A stretch of 64,000 nucleotides of DNA from a virus, in the IMG/VR virus record IMGVR_UViG_3300020170_000012, positions 1 through 64,000 of that record. One strand, given 5' to 3'. Below, piece after piece: positions 7,455-17,236 of this stretch (positions are counted from its first letter, which is position 1; every line of letters starts with the position of its first letter). Under the pieces are notes generated by a model. The model did no database searches, was not told the DNA's origin, and saw only the letters and a list, made by a program, of their open reading frames with translations. A program made the translations under genes and the position numbers.

Positions 7455-9213
7455 CCCCGCGGCGAGATTTTGTCAGCCGTAGTGCTTTCCGGGACACACT
7501 GCCTTTGATCTTGCCGCCTTTGCGGTGGCCGTACATCTCGTGACTCTTTTTGAGCATATGTTCAACAGCTTCGTGCTTTTCGTGCTCTTTCTCCTCGGCC
7601 CCCTTTTTCATCTCTTCCGGAGCATGGGCGGGATCGCGCGCCAGCTCTCCGCGTTCGAGCATCCTGATCATTTTTTCGCCAGCACCGAGGAGCTTTGCCA
7701 GCTTGGCGAGCGGCAGGTTCCACAAGACGCTCTCGCTGATGTCGTGCATTTTATGCGCATGCTCGTGCTCGCGTTCGATGTCGCTCGTGCCGTAGCCACC
7801 TGAGAACCATGCCTGATTCGGATAGGACTGATTATTGACCGGCGGGCGCACATTGCCGGCGCCGATCTGACCGGCGAACTCGAACGGATTCTCTGGCGGC
7901 GTCGCCATGCGGGCCACATTCCGCGCGGCGGGCGAGGCAGCTTGGCTCGGCGAGATGAAGGGGTTGATCTGCTGTTGCTTGTAATCGACCTGCTGTTCGA
8001 ATGGCAGGCGGCTTGTGACATCGGGAGATGGCGGCGGCGTGCCACCGTCCTGGCGGCGCGCCACCCGTAGCGCGCGCCCAGCCTTACCGCCGCGGCGAAG
8101 GTGAAAGCCGCCAGCTACGCCTGGCCCCCCCACGGTGGGAGCGGCTTGGGTTATGCTGCCGACCGCTCCGGGCGCGCCGAAGCCGCCAGCGACCCCCGGC
8201 CCGGCCGCAGGAGGCGGCGCGGCAGCTGGCGGTGGGGTGACAGCGGGTGGCGGCGCTGTGGTGTTACCGCCGGTTAGGTTGTTGCCGAATCCACCTAAGC
8301 CCCGCAGGAATCCTGAAGAACCTCCCGCGCGAGTGAGCATGTTCATGAGGTTGGACATGCCTTGAGGTTGAGCGCCGGTGGGTGCAGCCCCCATAGCTGA
8401 CGCGGCCGGAGGCCGAGCGGCTGCAAGGGCTGAGGTTATGGTGGGAGGCAACACACCACCGCTGCCGGTCCCGCCACCGGCACCCCCCGAACCGCCGACC
8501 CCTGTGCTATCGCCGCCACCGCCACCTCCCGTTTGGCCGCCAGTCTGCCCGCCAGTCTGCCCGCCGGTTTGGCCTCCCGTTTGGCCGCCAGTCTGCCCGC
8601 CGCCACCAAGGTCTCCGGTTATCGCTCCAAGTCCGAGCCCGGCGCCGGAATTGACTGAATCCGCCATCCAGCCGGCAGCCTGCTCCGGGGATGCTGGATT
8701 CGCTTCGGACACGAAAGAACCTGCGTTGGGATCGCTTATCCCCAATGCCCCAGCCCATCCCGGTGTCGAATTAAAAGCGTCGAATACAGAGTTAAAATTC
8801 GGGGCATTAAAAGATTCCGGACTCAACCCTGAAGTTGGCCCGGTATAGCTGAAACCACCCATAGCATCGGCAGGGCCAAAACCACCCTCGGTACCAGGAC
8901 CACCCTGACCAGGGCTACCTCCTTCGTCGCCGGGGCCTGGACCACCACCTCCTTCCTCACCTTCACCGCCGCCACCCTCGCCGCCACCTTCTCCAGCACT
9001 GCCGCCGCCCTCACCCTCGGTGCCGCCGCTATCGCCGCTTATGCCCCCCTCCCCACCGCTCTCACCACTGCTACCACCGTCTTCACCGCCGTCCCCACCA
9101 TCCCCACCGTCACCGCCGTCCCCACCATCCCCACCGTCCTGGAGGTAGCGTTTCTTGCCGCCTTTCTTGTAGCGGCGAGCGACGTTCAGAGCCCGCGCCA
9201 GTTTTGCGCTCAT
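7444..9213 (-). CDS. Large low-complexity Gly-rich virion protein
   Basis: A 589-residue protein. The ATG at 9211-9213 has AAGGAG about seven bases upstream and overlaps the stop of the preceding gene (ATGA), so it is preferred to an ATG 36 codons further upstream. The sequence begins with RALNVARRYKKGGK, continues through an acidic Gly region with GGD tandem units and a block of GGQT repeats, then Pro/Ala linkers, and repeats the basic module GGKAGRALRVARRQDGG near residue 400. The C-terminal third is a charged helical domain (EREHEHAHKMHD, KEHEKHEAVEHMLKKSHEM). It is the last of three large minus-strand genes that probably encode internal or ejected virion proteins. Specific function unknown. 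Confidence 0.6.
   Translation of the reverse strand: MSAKLARALNVARRYKKGGKKRYLQDGGDGGDGGDGGDGGDGGEDGGSSGESGGEGGISGDSGGTEGEGGGSAGEGGGEGGGGEGEEGGGGPGPGDEGGSPGQGGPGTEGGFGPADAMGGFSYTGPTSGLSPESFNAPNFNSVFDAFNSTPGWAGALGISDPNAGSFVSEANPASPEQAAGWMADSVNSGAGLGLGAITGDLGGGGQTGGQTGGQTGGQTGGQTGGQTGGGGGGDSTGVGGSGGAGGGTGSGGVLPPTITSALAAARPPAASAMGAAPTGAQPQGMSNLMNMLTRAGGSSGFLRGLGGFGNNLTGGNTTAPPPAVTPPPAAAPPPAAGPGVAGGFGAPGAVGSITQAAPTVGGPGVAGGFHLRRGGKAGRALRVARRQDGGTPPPSPDVTSRLPFEQQVDYKQQQINPFISPSQAASPAARNVARMATPPENPFEFAGQIGAGNVRPPVNNQSYPNQAWFSGGYGTSDIEREHEHAHKMHDISESVLWNLPLAKLAKLLGAGEKMIRMLERGELARDPAHAPEEMKKGAEEKEHEKHEAVEHMLKKSHEMYGHRKGGKIKGSVSRKALRLTKSRRGVAA
8528..8602 (-). repeat. Tandem 12-bp repeat encoding GGQT units
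   Basis: On the coding (minus) strand about six consecutive copies of a 12-bp unit encode Gly-Gly-Gln-Thr. Copies differ mainly at third positions (both CAAACG-like and CAGACT-like versions), so they are not freshly duplicated but remain prone to slippage. Confidence 0.75.
9076..9139 (-). repeat. Tandem 9-bp repeat encoding GGD units
   Basis: On the coding strand about seven imperfect copies of a 9-bp unit encode Gly-Asp-Gly or Gly-Gly-Asp near residues 25-45 of the 589-residue virion protein. The result is an acidic, flexible segment next to a strongly basic N-terminal motif. Confidence 0.65.
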
Positions 9214-12200
9214 GCTGCTCTCCTTGCGACGGCCAGCGCGCGACCAATCTTGCCGCCGCGCCGCCTGACCGGACGGCCGCCGGTGATCTGAAGCTCGCGT
9301 GTCACATCCTCGGTCTCCCACGGTGGATTCTCTTGCATGTACCGGCGCGCGGCTTCGTCACCTTCGCGGTCGCGAATCGAATTGTACTTCTCCTCACGGC
9401 GCTCTGCGTTGCGCGCGATCACTTCCGAGACCGAGCGCCTGTAGCGCTGGTACTCTGTCGCTCCCCGCGCTGCCGCCAGATGCTCGGATGGAATTCCTGT
9501 GGGTTTCCTCACTCCTGGAGCTTTCGGGTCCGACAGCGGGTCTGATACCTTATGGCCGAACTTTTCCAGTTCCCCCTTGAAGAACTTCCAGAGCGGGTCA
9601 TCGGGGGTGAGCCCTTTCATCCCCTTCTCGTACCACTCCTCGTCGCCACCTGGATGTTCCAGCATCCTTGATGGATGATCGATCGCATGCTGGGTTTCGT
9701 GCCATATCGTATTGCGCATCGGATAACTAAGTTTGTTCTCCGGTCGCACCCAAAATGAACGGGAGTTCGGATCATACGAACCGAGAGTCGATTCTGGTTG
9801 GCCTTCGGGTTGCGCGATCGTCATCGGTAGCCGCTCCATGAACGGCGCCTCCCTATAAAGATGCGGCATATCGACGACGCCGGCCAGCGTCGACTTGATC
9901 GGTTGGCCTTTGTACTGCTCCGGTCCGATTCTCTGTCTCGTCGGTCCGGTCACTTCCTGGCGCCAATTGCCGGCGGCATCTTGAAAGATTCCGTATTGGT
10001 CCCAGACTTCCCTTGCGGTCTGGCCGAGTTTGAGCATCTTGGCGGCCCGCTCCGCAGCATAGGCGGGGGCCGGCAGGAACATGCCCTTGAGCGCGCCGGC
10101 CGCCTTGCCTGCGGGAACGAGGCCGGAAGCGACGTCGCCAGCAAATCCGCCCATTTGCTCTACGGTCGTTGGTGGTCCCGATGGTGGCCCGATTTTGCCG
10201 GCGGGAGCAAATGGGTTGGCGAGCGCGGCGTCGGCTTGCGGTGATGACGGAGTGTCCTGAAGATAGGAAGGCGTGAGCGCGTTCTTTAAGATGTCAGCGC
10301 GGTTCTCCCGCCGCTCCGGCCCTTGTGCTTCGAGCGCCTGCTTGAACAGCGGGTCGTCGAATGGCGTGCCCCCGCCTTCGGTTGGTGTATCGACGCCCTC
10401 GACATCACCGCCGTCTTGGAAACCTCGATACGACTGACCGATGTCGTAGCGGCCCATGTCCTGTTCCAAAGAGCCTCTCGGCTGTTTAGGTCTTGTCGCA
10501 AAAGAATCGCTGACGCTGTCCGACGGAATCCAATAAGGGTCGGTCCGATCTTCGATCTTGCCGGGTTCCTGTGAACCGCGAGAGTAGAGCCTGTCCCTGA
10601 ACGTCAGCCTCGGCACCGGCATGTCCGCGCTGCTGCCGTCGGCCGCACCACCTTCGGCAAATGGCTGTTGCTGCGGCTGCGGCGTTACCGGGCCGACGAA
10701 TGGCGAGAAGTCTTGTCTGGTCCGGCCTATGACGCCGGGGGTCTTGGGGATGTTCCCCGTCGGCGCATGGCGGATGATGTTGCTGACGCCTTCCCCTGTT
10801 CGCTCCAGCGGTTTGTTGACATGCCGACTGATCAGCTCGGCGCCGACGGGAGCGACCAGCCCCATAGGTCCGGAGAAGTGATGGAGCAGGAAGTCGGTAA
10901 TCAGGCCAGTCGCCGAATGCGGCGAGAACCACTTGGTGTAGCGGTTGACCGAATCCAGAAAACCTTTCTTCAGCGAATCCCGCATCAGCTCGATGGCTTC
11001 CGGAGGATACTGCCAATGGAGCTTGGGGTTGTTGACGATGCGCTGGATTTCCTGGCGGCGCTTGGTCTCCGGGTTCGTTGCGTTGTCGATGCGGTCCTGG
11101 ACAGCATCCCATGCCTTCATCGCCTTGCTGGCGTGCCAATAGGAACGCGCCTGTTCGGCCTTTTGTGAAAGCTGTGCGGCAACGTTGGGATCGAGGCCAG
11201 CACGCTCCTGCTTTTGAGCATCACCGATCCACGCATCGAGCCCGTTGATCGCCTCCCTCGCTAGACGCCTGACGTTCGGCTCGTTGGCCGACAAGTAGCC
11301 GTTGAGCATCTTGCGAACATTGTCGACGTGGCTGAAGTCGATCGTCTTGCCGGGCTCGGCCGGTTGGTTTAATTCGTCGACGACATCAAAGACGCCTTTG
11401 CCGAGCATGTCATGCCGCGGATTGCCGCCGGCATCGATAAGCGATTTTTTGATATCCTTCTGGACTTTTTGCAGCTCGGCTGGGTTGGTGTAGTCGGTCT
11501 TCAACCCATCGATCTCGTTGTAATGATCGTTGGCGACATGCTCCAGGTCGGTCGCGGTGAAACTGCCCTGCTTTTTCGCAAGCGCCTGGGCGGCTGTGTC
11601 GCCTTTGCCAAAGGCTTTGCCGACAGCCTTGGCGCCGGCTATCGGCAGTGCGCTACCAACGGCACCTTCGACGTAGGATTGACCGGCGCCCTGAAGGGCA
11701 GGCTCGTCGTGGGCGACGTTCTCGGTCGCCTGATGGGCGACGGCGAGCCCAGGCTGCACCCCGAAAATCTGAAAGGCGGCGTTCTTGAGCGGCCCCTCGA
11801 AGAACTTTGCGGGGAACAGCGCCCAGGCGGCGCCGGAGAAGGCGCCGGAAGTGGCGGCGCTCTTGAGCGCACGCGTCCAAGCGCCGTCAGGATCGCCGGG
11901 GTTGGCCTCCAGCTCGCGCTGGAACACCGGACCGAGTGTCTGGAGAGCCGAGCCCGCCGCGGCTCCTAGCGCCCCGCTGCCGAGGCCAACGAGGGGGTTG
12001 CCGGTTGCTGCTGTGCCTACGGCGCCAGCACCAACCCCGCCTGCGATCGTCGGCGAGCCTTCGCCTATGCGATAGGCGAATTTCGAGAGACCGGAGCCTG
12101 GATGGGTGATGTCGGACAGAGCGAACGGCCTAGCGGCGGGATGCGTCTCGCTCGTAGATGGATGCTGGCCGAACGTCTGTCCGACCTGTCCAATGCCACT

Positions 12201-12407
12201 GCGCACCCCCGCGGTCAAGGCGCCAGGGATGTCGGAAAAGCCAAGGTCTTTTTCTGATGCACCCTCTCGACCCTCCCCCGCGGAGGAGGGTCGAGGGGTT
12301 GCATCTGGTGCGGTCAACCAGTTGTCGCCGCTGGGCGGCGGGGACATAACCTCCCCGGGTCCCGCAAGTTTTGTCCCGGCGTCTGGTGCATTTAACCAGT
12401 CGGTCAT
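9210..12407 (-). CDS. Large internal-virion-type polyprotein with HExxH motif
   Basis: A 1065-residue protein whose ATG overlaps the stop of the 1610-residue gene. An N-terminal duplicated segment (WLNAPDAG, WLTAPDAT) is followed by Ala/Gly-rich stretches about residues 110-180 that look like membrane-active helices (AGGVGAGAVGTAATG, LGSGALGAAAGSALQ). A helical middle follows to about residue 560, then low-complexity linkers. Near the C-terminus NTIWHETQHAIDH holds H903-E-T-Q-H907, the HExxH arrangement seen in large polyvalent phage proteins with a metallopeptidase-like domain. It ends in the shared basic module GGKIGRALAVARRAA. The likely role is an ejected protein with a protease-like domain; catalysis is unproven. 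Confidence 0.65.
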   Translation of the reverse strand: MTDWLNAPDAGTKLAGPGEVMSPPPSGDNWLTAPDATPRPSSAGEGREGASEKDLGFSDIPGALTAGVRSGIGQVGQTFGQHPSTSETHPAARPFALSDITHPGSGLSKFAYRIGEGSPTIAGGVGAGAVGTAATGNPLVGLGSGALGAAAGSALQTLGPVFQRELEANPGDPDGAWTRALKSAATSGAFSGAAWALFPAKFFEGPLKNAAFQIFGVQPGLAVAHQATENVAHDEPALQGAGQSYVEGAVGSALPIAGAKAVGKAFGKGDTAAQALAKKQGSFTATDLEHVANDHYNEIDGLKTDYTNPAELQKVQKDIKKSLIDAGGNPRHDMLGKGVFDVVDELNQPAEPGKTIDFSHVDNVRKMLNGYLSANEPNVRRLAREAINGLDAWIGDAQKQERAGLDPNVAAQLSQKAEQARSYWHASKAMKAWDAVQDRIDNATNPETKRRQEIQRIVNNPKLHWQYPPEAIELMRDSLKKGFLDSVNRYTKWFSPHSATGLITDFLLHHFSGPMGLVAPVGAELISRHVNKPLERTGEGVSNIIRHAPTGNIPKTPGVIGRTRQDFSPFVGPVTPQPQQQPFAEGGAADGSSADMPVPRLTFRDRLYSRGSQEPGKIEDRTDPYWIPSDSVSDSFATRPKQPRGSLEQDMGRYDIGQSYRGFQDGGDVEGVDTPTEGGGTPFDDPLFKQALEAQGPERRENRADILKNALTPSYLQDTPSSPQADAALANPFAPAGKIGPPSGPPTTVEQMGGFAGDVASGLVPAGKAAGALKGMFLPAPAYAAERAAKMLKLGQTAREVWDQYGIFQDAAGNWRQEVTGPTRQRIGPEQYKGQPIKSTLAGVVDMPHLYREAPFMERLPMTIAQPEGQPESTLGSYDPNSRSFWVRPENKLSYPMRNTIWHETQHAIDHPSRMLEHPGGDEEWYEKGMKGLTPDDPLWKFFKGELEKFGHKVSDPLSDPKAPGVRKPTGIPSEHLAAARGATEYQRYRRSVSEVIARNAERREEKYNSIRDREGDEAARRYMQENPPWETEDVTRELQITGGRPVRRRGGKIGRALAVARRAA
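12256..12305. repeat. REP-like palindrome inside coding sequence
   Basis: A near-perfect 50-bp inverted repeat. Outer arms GATGCA/TGCATC enclose CCCTCTCGACCCTCC paired with GGAGGGTCGAGGGG around a short CG-rich centre. It lies in frame in the N-terminal region of the 1065-residue protein, where it is read as PRPSSAGEGREGAS. This is the type of peptide that coding REP palindromes give in Rhizobiales. Confidence 0.65.
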
Positions 12408-15400
12408 GGTGCCCCCATCTGCCGTTCGAGGTAGTAGCGCCCCAGCCCTGGCGTGTGAAAATGCTCCTCGAACTTCTGATACTTGTCCGGGTTGGCCTTC
12501 AGGAGATCGAGCGCCTCACGGTCGATCGGCTTGTCGTTGTCATCGCGCGCGGCCAGCGCTGAAGCCCGCATCGCGTACATTGTTGATGGATGTGTTGCGG
12601 TAAACCAATCGTCGAACCCCTTGATGGAGTTGCCATACATCAGGTTGGACGACGACCAGTTTTGCAGGCCGTTGAAATAGTCGCGGTCCATCGCGATGCC
12701 GGCCCGCAGGTTTTGCAGGATGTAGCGCGCGCCGGCCGGCGAGACGTCCGCCGACGGCACCGAGTTGCGGGCTTGCTGGACGATCTGCACGGCTTCGCGG
12801 GAACCGAGCGTCCGCGCCAGAGCGAAAGCCAAAGTATTAGCGAGCTTGTTGATCTGTTCGACGCTACCGACGGTGGCGGGGGCGACCTGGGGAAGGGCAT
12901 CCTTACCGAGTGCAGGCGCTGTGATGCGCGCCAGATCATTGTAAGTGCCAATGATATGGTTGCGGATTTGCATCGTCGGTCCAGGTGCTAGAACACCTGT
13001 CTTGGGCAACTTCTCCAGATTCTCCTCGATTTCGGAAAGCATGACATCGGCCTGGCGGTCGGCATCGAGGTGCCCGCGCGCATCTTTGACGGCCTGTTGT
13101 GCCTCCTCTTTGATCATCGCTTGCCCATTCGGCGTCCAGGCGCGCTCATCGCGCGCATAGGCGTTTGCCGTCGGGTCGTTGAACATTTCGGCAGAGGAGC
13201 GCGGCGCCTGCGCGATCGGCTGGAATGCCGGGTCCTGATGGATAGCGGCTGCCGCAGGCGTGGCGCCCGGCGGTGGACGCGGTTCGGCTCCGGTGGGGAG
13301 AGGGGTTGGCCTGCCGCCCGCAGGAGGCGCTGGAGGTGAAACGCTGGCCGGAGCGCCCATTGGTCCCGGCTCTGGTGCGGTTGGTCCGACCCCGGCTCCC
13401 ATGGTTCCGGGAGCCGGAGGGGGTAATACACCTGGAAGTCGAGGTGCACCCGGGGTCAGCGGTTCGACCGCGCCTCTTGTTGGATCATAGCGTCCCGGAC
13501 CCATGCCGGGGATGATGACCGGCCCCGCCTCTTTCGCCGCCTTGATGCGCGCGTCGATAGTTTGGGCATCGACCATGCCGCGCTGAGCCAATCCGTTGAG
13601 AATACTGTTGCCGAGCGCGACGCCTCCAGGATTGCCGCTGGAAAGCAGCTTGAGTCCTTTCTGGAGCGCAACTTCTGTTGCAGGCGGCAAGGGTGGAGCG
13701 CCGGCCGGTATGCTCGGGGTACCAGCCGGCGCCCCCGCCGCGCTCCCACCGGATGGGACATCGCCCGCGGGGGACACCCTGGCACCCGCAGGAGACTTTC
13801 CAGTGGCCGCGGCATGGGAAATCGTTCCGGGCTCGCCGGCTTCCTCCGGAGCGCCGCCCGCGGCACCGAGGAGCTTTCCGGTAGCGAGCCCTTCCTTAAG
13901 AGCATGCTCTCCAGCGGCTGCCGGCGTCATCGAGCCATACTGCGCGTCGCGCAGCGTGTCCCAATTCGCAAGCTGCTGGTAGAGCCCCAGCTCCATCGCT
14001 TTCTCGCGCAACGCCAGCGTGGCACCTTCGGCCCCGTAGGCGAGCTGGTAGAGGAACTTGCGCGCCGGTGATGGCATCTGCGCGCCCGGCGGCGGACCGT
14101 AGCGCCCTGGCGTTCCTTCGGCCGGTGTTTCACGTGAAACGGCCTCTGGCGCCGCCGCGGTCCTCGTTGGTGTTTCCGGAGGCTCTCCAGCTTTGCCATA
14201 GAGGAACTTGTCGCCGGGGCCGTAGCTGTCACGCGTTATGTTGGCGAGGTGCTTGGGAAGATCGCCGTTGATATCGCGCGCGGCCCAGCGCGGCTCGCCG
14301 CGGGCATCGAGCGAACCGGCATTGATGATCGAGTAGGCGCGCGGCAGATCGTTGGGGGCAAAGACGCCCGGCTTCCAGCCACGATCGAGCATGTACTTCT
14401 CGACCTGGGGCATTTGCTCAGCGATTGTTTTCTTAGGCTCGCCGTATTTCTGGACATTCTCAGGGTCGAAGCCGATCAACCCGCGGACAGGATACCCCTT
14501 TCCGCTGGTGTTGACGTTGGTTGGGTTGAACCGCGACTCGTAGTGCAGGATCGCCGCCCACATGCGCGGGTCCATCTTCAGCCGCGCGGCTGAGTCGATG
14601 ATGGCCTGGGCGTCGGCGTTGCGACCCTGTGTTTGCGGCGAAGGCTGGGCCTGAGTCTGAGGCTGCAGCGCCTTCTGCAAATCTTGTTGCGTAATACCGG
14701 CTTGCGACAAGTATGGCGTGAATTTAGCTGCAAGGTCCGGATGTGCCTTGATCCAGTCACCGAGCGGCAAATTCTGGTCCGGAATCATGTTCGAAAACGG
14801 CTGAAGCGCCGGGAATTGCTTCAGCAAAGCTGAAACCGGCTGCTTCACGAGCTGCTGGGCTTTAGCCGCCCCCGCCGCCGAGGGAGGGGGAGTGGATGGC
14901 GGCGGCGAGGGCGTTCCGCCCGGTGCTTGCGGGGCTATACCGGGTGGTGTCGGTTGAGCGGGTGAAGGCGTCGGCTTCGCGAGCGTTTGTACGTCGCGGA
15001 TGCTTTGCTGTTCGCGGTCCTTGTCGCTGGTAATTGGGGTCGACGGCGGTGTCGGTGCCGTCTGTTCGAACGGGGATGGGGCTGGCTGTGTCGGGCGATT
15101 GGAAGGCTGGCCGGCGCCTGGCCGGAACGGGTTCGTCATCTCGAACGGCGGCTTGAAGCCGGTCGGCTGCTGGCCGACGGCGCCATTGAGCTGTGTCCCC
15201 GGATAGGGAGAGGGCAGCGTCGGCGAGCCTGGGCTCCCCATTCCGCCGGGTGGGGCTTGGGACGCAGGGGTTGGGGTGCCAGCCGCCGTAGGATCAAAGG
15301 GGGTGGCCGGCTGCTGTTTCTCGCCCTGCATGTCCGGCGGCAGCGTCAGGGCGGCCGTCTGCTGCGGTTGCTGACCGTAGAGCTTGTCCGCAATGCCGCG

Positions 15401-17236
15401 CTGGACTTGGGTGGTCACCTCGCCCTTGGGTGTGAATGGCGTGTCGGGCTCCAGCCCCAATGTCGACGGATCGCCGCCATCCTGCATATGGACCGGCCAC
15501 CCGGTGATGGCACCTCCCGGCGCGTAGTCAGGGACACCGAGATCGGGGACGCTCATGTCCGTCGGCAGGTCGGCCGTGTCCGCCAGAGGCGGTTGGACTT
15601 TGCCGCCGGTCCCAGGCGCGGCGAAAGGGTCGGTCGATGTCGTCGACTGCGGCGACGGCACCGGAGGCATGTCCTGAGTCTCTCTCGGAGTGAATATGTT
15701 CTTGATATCTTGGGATGATCCAGAACTTCCAATCTGCTGTGACCCGATCGGCGGCGAGAGCTTCATCGGATCGGGCTGACGATTCGTCATCAGCTCCTTC
15801 ATCATCGGCGATGGCCGACCCGACACTGAAGTCTGGGGAATCACGGTCTTGTCGCCGACCGCCGGCACGCCCGACCTTGACCTGCCGAGAAGCGGTCCGA
15901 CTTGGTCTCCGGAGGATTTGTCCTGTTTCTTGTGTGGGGTGGTGTCGTCCTGGCCCAGCTCGACTTCACCGCCCTCGGCGTGCCCTGCCCACCCCGCGCC
16001 CGGCAGCGCCGGCATCCAACCGGGCATGCCGCCAGGGGCTCCGGATGCGCCTCCGGCGAGGCCCATCAGGTCTTGGCGCTCCTGCATCAGACCCTTGAGA
16101 ATGCCGTCGAAGGGGGTTCCTTTGCCTTGGCCCTGATCCTCCTGGAAGGCGCCGTGGGCGGCTCCCTTGAGGTTGAGGTTCTCGGTACCGCCGGCCGTCG
16201 TTGGAAAGTGGAAGTCGCCCGCGTGGATGTTTGGCGGCGGCTGTCCGCGCCCACCAGTGAGCGTAAGCGGCTGCGGGCCGCCGAAGTCGGGACCGTAAGG
16301 CACCATGATAGTGCCTCCGGTCATCGGCGATTCGCCGCCGCCGCCTTGTCCTTGCTGGAACGAGGCCAAAAACCCGCCGGACATATCCGGTATCCGCTCG
16401 CCATTGGCGCCGTGGAGGAAGACGCTGTCGAGCGACGGACTGCCGCCGTCCTGGAATGCTGACGGTCCACCGACGGTGAGGGGTTCCTGGTGGCCCATCG
16501 CGACCTGGAGCGGGTCGACCGCGCCGCCGGTGTCGTAACCGGAGATGTCGTCGGGGACCGTGGCCGGGCTGTCGATGAAAGGCACGCCGCCGCCCTGGCC
16601 CATCTTGCCGCCGAGCGCGCCGAGGCCCTTGCCGACCCCCGACGTGTTCATCATGGAGGATTTGGTGTTGCCGCTGGTGATACCGGAACCGCCCATCGCG
16701 GGCGTGACGCCCGCCGACATCGAGCCGAGGTATTGATTGGTCTGGAACGGCCAAGAAATCTGCTGGAGGATGTTCTCGTATTGGGCGTTCTGTTGGTTCT
16801 GAAGCTGCTGTTGCGAGAGCGTGCCAGCTTGCAGCTCGGCGGTGGCGCCTTGCAACGTCGCGGCCTGTGATCCGGTTCCGAGCTGAGCGAGATTCATGCC
16901 GGCCTGCTGTTCGAGCCCGGCCCCGGCCTGGGACTGGCTGACGGCGTTTTGCATGATCTGCGAGAGCGTCTGGCCAGCGGCGAGGCCCTGCTGGTTGGCA
17001 AGCTCGGACTGCGCGACCGCGATGCGGTCGGCACCTACGCCTCCGGCCTGCTGTTGCCAGTTGCCGGTGGCCTGCGACATCTGCTGGCCGAAGATATTTT
17101 CGAGCTGAGGGACGACGCCGGCACTTTCAGCGCCGTAGTATTGGGAGATGTTCGGATTGGCGCCCGCAATGTCGAGCGCAGTGGCGCCCTGATAGAAGGG
17201 GTTGGTCATCCCCTGGACGTTTTCGACGGTCTGCAT
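12404..17236 (-). CDS. Giant internal virion protein with lytic-transglycosylase-like domain
   Basis: At 1610 residues it is the largest gene here. The N-terminal quarter is Gln/Ala/Gly-rich helix (QQAGGVGADRIAVAQSELA), followed by long Pro/Gly linkers with repeated QDGG/MQDGGDP elements. Around residues 880-1010 lies a soluble transglycosylase-like domain: ILHYESRFNP gives the catalytic-type Glu at residue 900, with GLIGFDPENV after it and a downstream AYSIINAGS. The C-terminal 240 residues form a helical domain (DPTANAYARDERAW to YYLERQMGAP). The architecture resembles T7 gp16-type ejected proteins that open peptidoglycan. The first in-frame ATG is at 17236, but coding-like sequence extends upstream (see 17353-17461), so the true N-terminus is uncertain. 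Confidence 0.7.
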   Translation of the reverse strand: MQTVENVQGMTNPFYQGATALDIAGANPNISQYYGAESAGVVPQLENIFGQQMSQATGNWQQQAGGVGADRIAVAQSELANQQGLAAGQTLSQIMQNAVSQSQAGAGLEQQAGMNLAQLGTGSQAATLQGATAELQAGTLSQQQLQNQQNAQYENILQQISWPFQTNQYLGSMSAGVTPAMGGSGITSGNTKSSMMNTSGVGKGLGALGGKMGQGGGVPFIDSPATVPDDISGYDTGGAVDPLQVAMGHQEPLTVGGPSAFQDGGSPSLDSVFLHGANGERIPDMSGGFLASFQQGQGGGGESPMTGGTIMVPYGPDFGGPQPLTLTGGRGQPPPNIHAGDFHFPTTAGGTENLNLKGAAHGAFQEDQGQGKGTPFDGILKGLMQERQDLMGLAGGASGAPGGMPGWMPALPGAGWAGHAEGGEVELGQDDTTPHKKQDKSSGDQVGPLLGRSRSGVPAVGDKTVIPQTSVSGRPSPMMKELMTNRQPDPMKLSPPIGSQQIGSSGSSQDIKNIFTPRETQDMPPVPSPQSTTSTDPFAAPGTGGKVQPPLADTADLPTDMSVPDLGVPDYAPGGAITGWPVHMQDGGDPSTLGLEPDTPFTPKGEVTTQVQRGIADKLYGQQPQQTAALTLPPDMQGEKQQPATPFDPTAAGTPTPASQAPPGGMGSPGSPTLPSPYPGTQLNGAVGQQPTGFKPPFEMTNPFRPGAGQPSNRPTQPAPSPFEQTAPTPPSTPITSDKDREQQSIRDVQTLAKPTPSPAQPTPPGIAPQAPGGTPSPPPSTPPPSAAGAAKAQQLVKQPVSALLKQFPALQPFSNMIPDQNLPLGDWIKAHPDLAAKFTPYLSQAGITQQDLQKALQPQTQAQPSPQTQGRNADAQAIIDSAARLKMDPRMWAAILHYESRFNPTNVNTSGKGYPVRGLIGFDPENVQKYGEPKKTIAEQMPQVEKYMLDRGWKPGVFAPNDLPRAYSIINAGSLDARGEPRWAARDINGDLPKHLANITRDSYGPGDKFLYGKAGEPPETPTRTAAAPEAVSRETPAEGTPGRYGPPPGAQMPSPARKFLYQLAYGAEGATLALREKAMELGLYQQLANWDTLRDAQYGSMTPAAAGEHALKEGLATGKLLGAAGGAPEEAGEPGTISHAAATGKSPAGARVSPAGDVPSGGSAAGAPAGTPSIPAGAPPLPPATEVALQKGLKLLSSGNPGGVALGNSILNGLAQRGMVDAQTIDARIKAAKEAGPVIIPGMGPGRYDPTRGAVEPLTPGAPRLPGVLPPPAPGTMGAGVGPTAPEPGPMGAPASVSPPAPPAGGRPTPLPTGAEPRPPPGATPAAAAIHQDPAFQPIAQAPRSSAEMFNDPTANAYARDERAWTPNGQAMIKEEAQQAVKDARGHLDADRQADVMLSEIEENLEKLPKTGVLAPGPTMQIRNHIIGTYNDLARITAPALGKDALPQVAPATVGSVEQINKLANTLAFALARTLGSREAVQIVQQARNSVPSADVSPAGARYILQNLRAGIAMDRDYFNGLQNWSSSNLMYGNSIKGFDDWFTATHPSTMYAMRASALAARDDNDKPIDREALDLLKANPDKYQKFEEHFHTPGLGRYYLERQMGAP

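Noticed and set aside
8528-9139. CRISPR-like array from the regular repeats
   Set aside because: The repeats are contiguous 9- and 12-bp coding units without spacers; no cas genes are present.
15966-16754. Long open frames antisense to or in other frames of the virion genes (also 48679-49842, 30417-31271, 2118-2972)
   Set aside because: They are shadows caused by GC-rich third positions; their translations are Arg/Ser/Pro-rich without motifs and lack ribosome sites, while the opposite strand encodes motif-bearing proteins.
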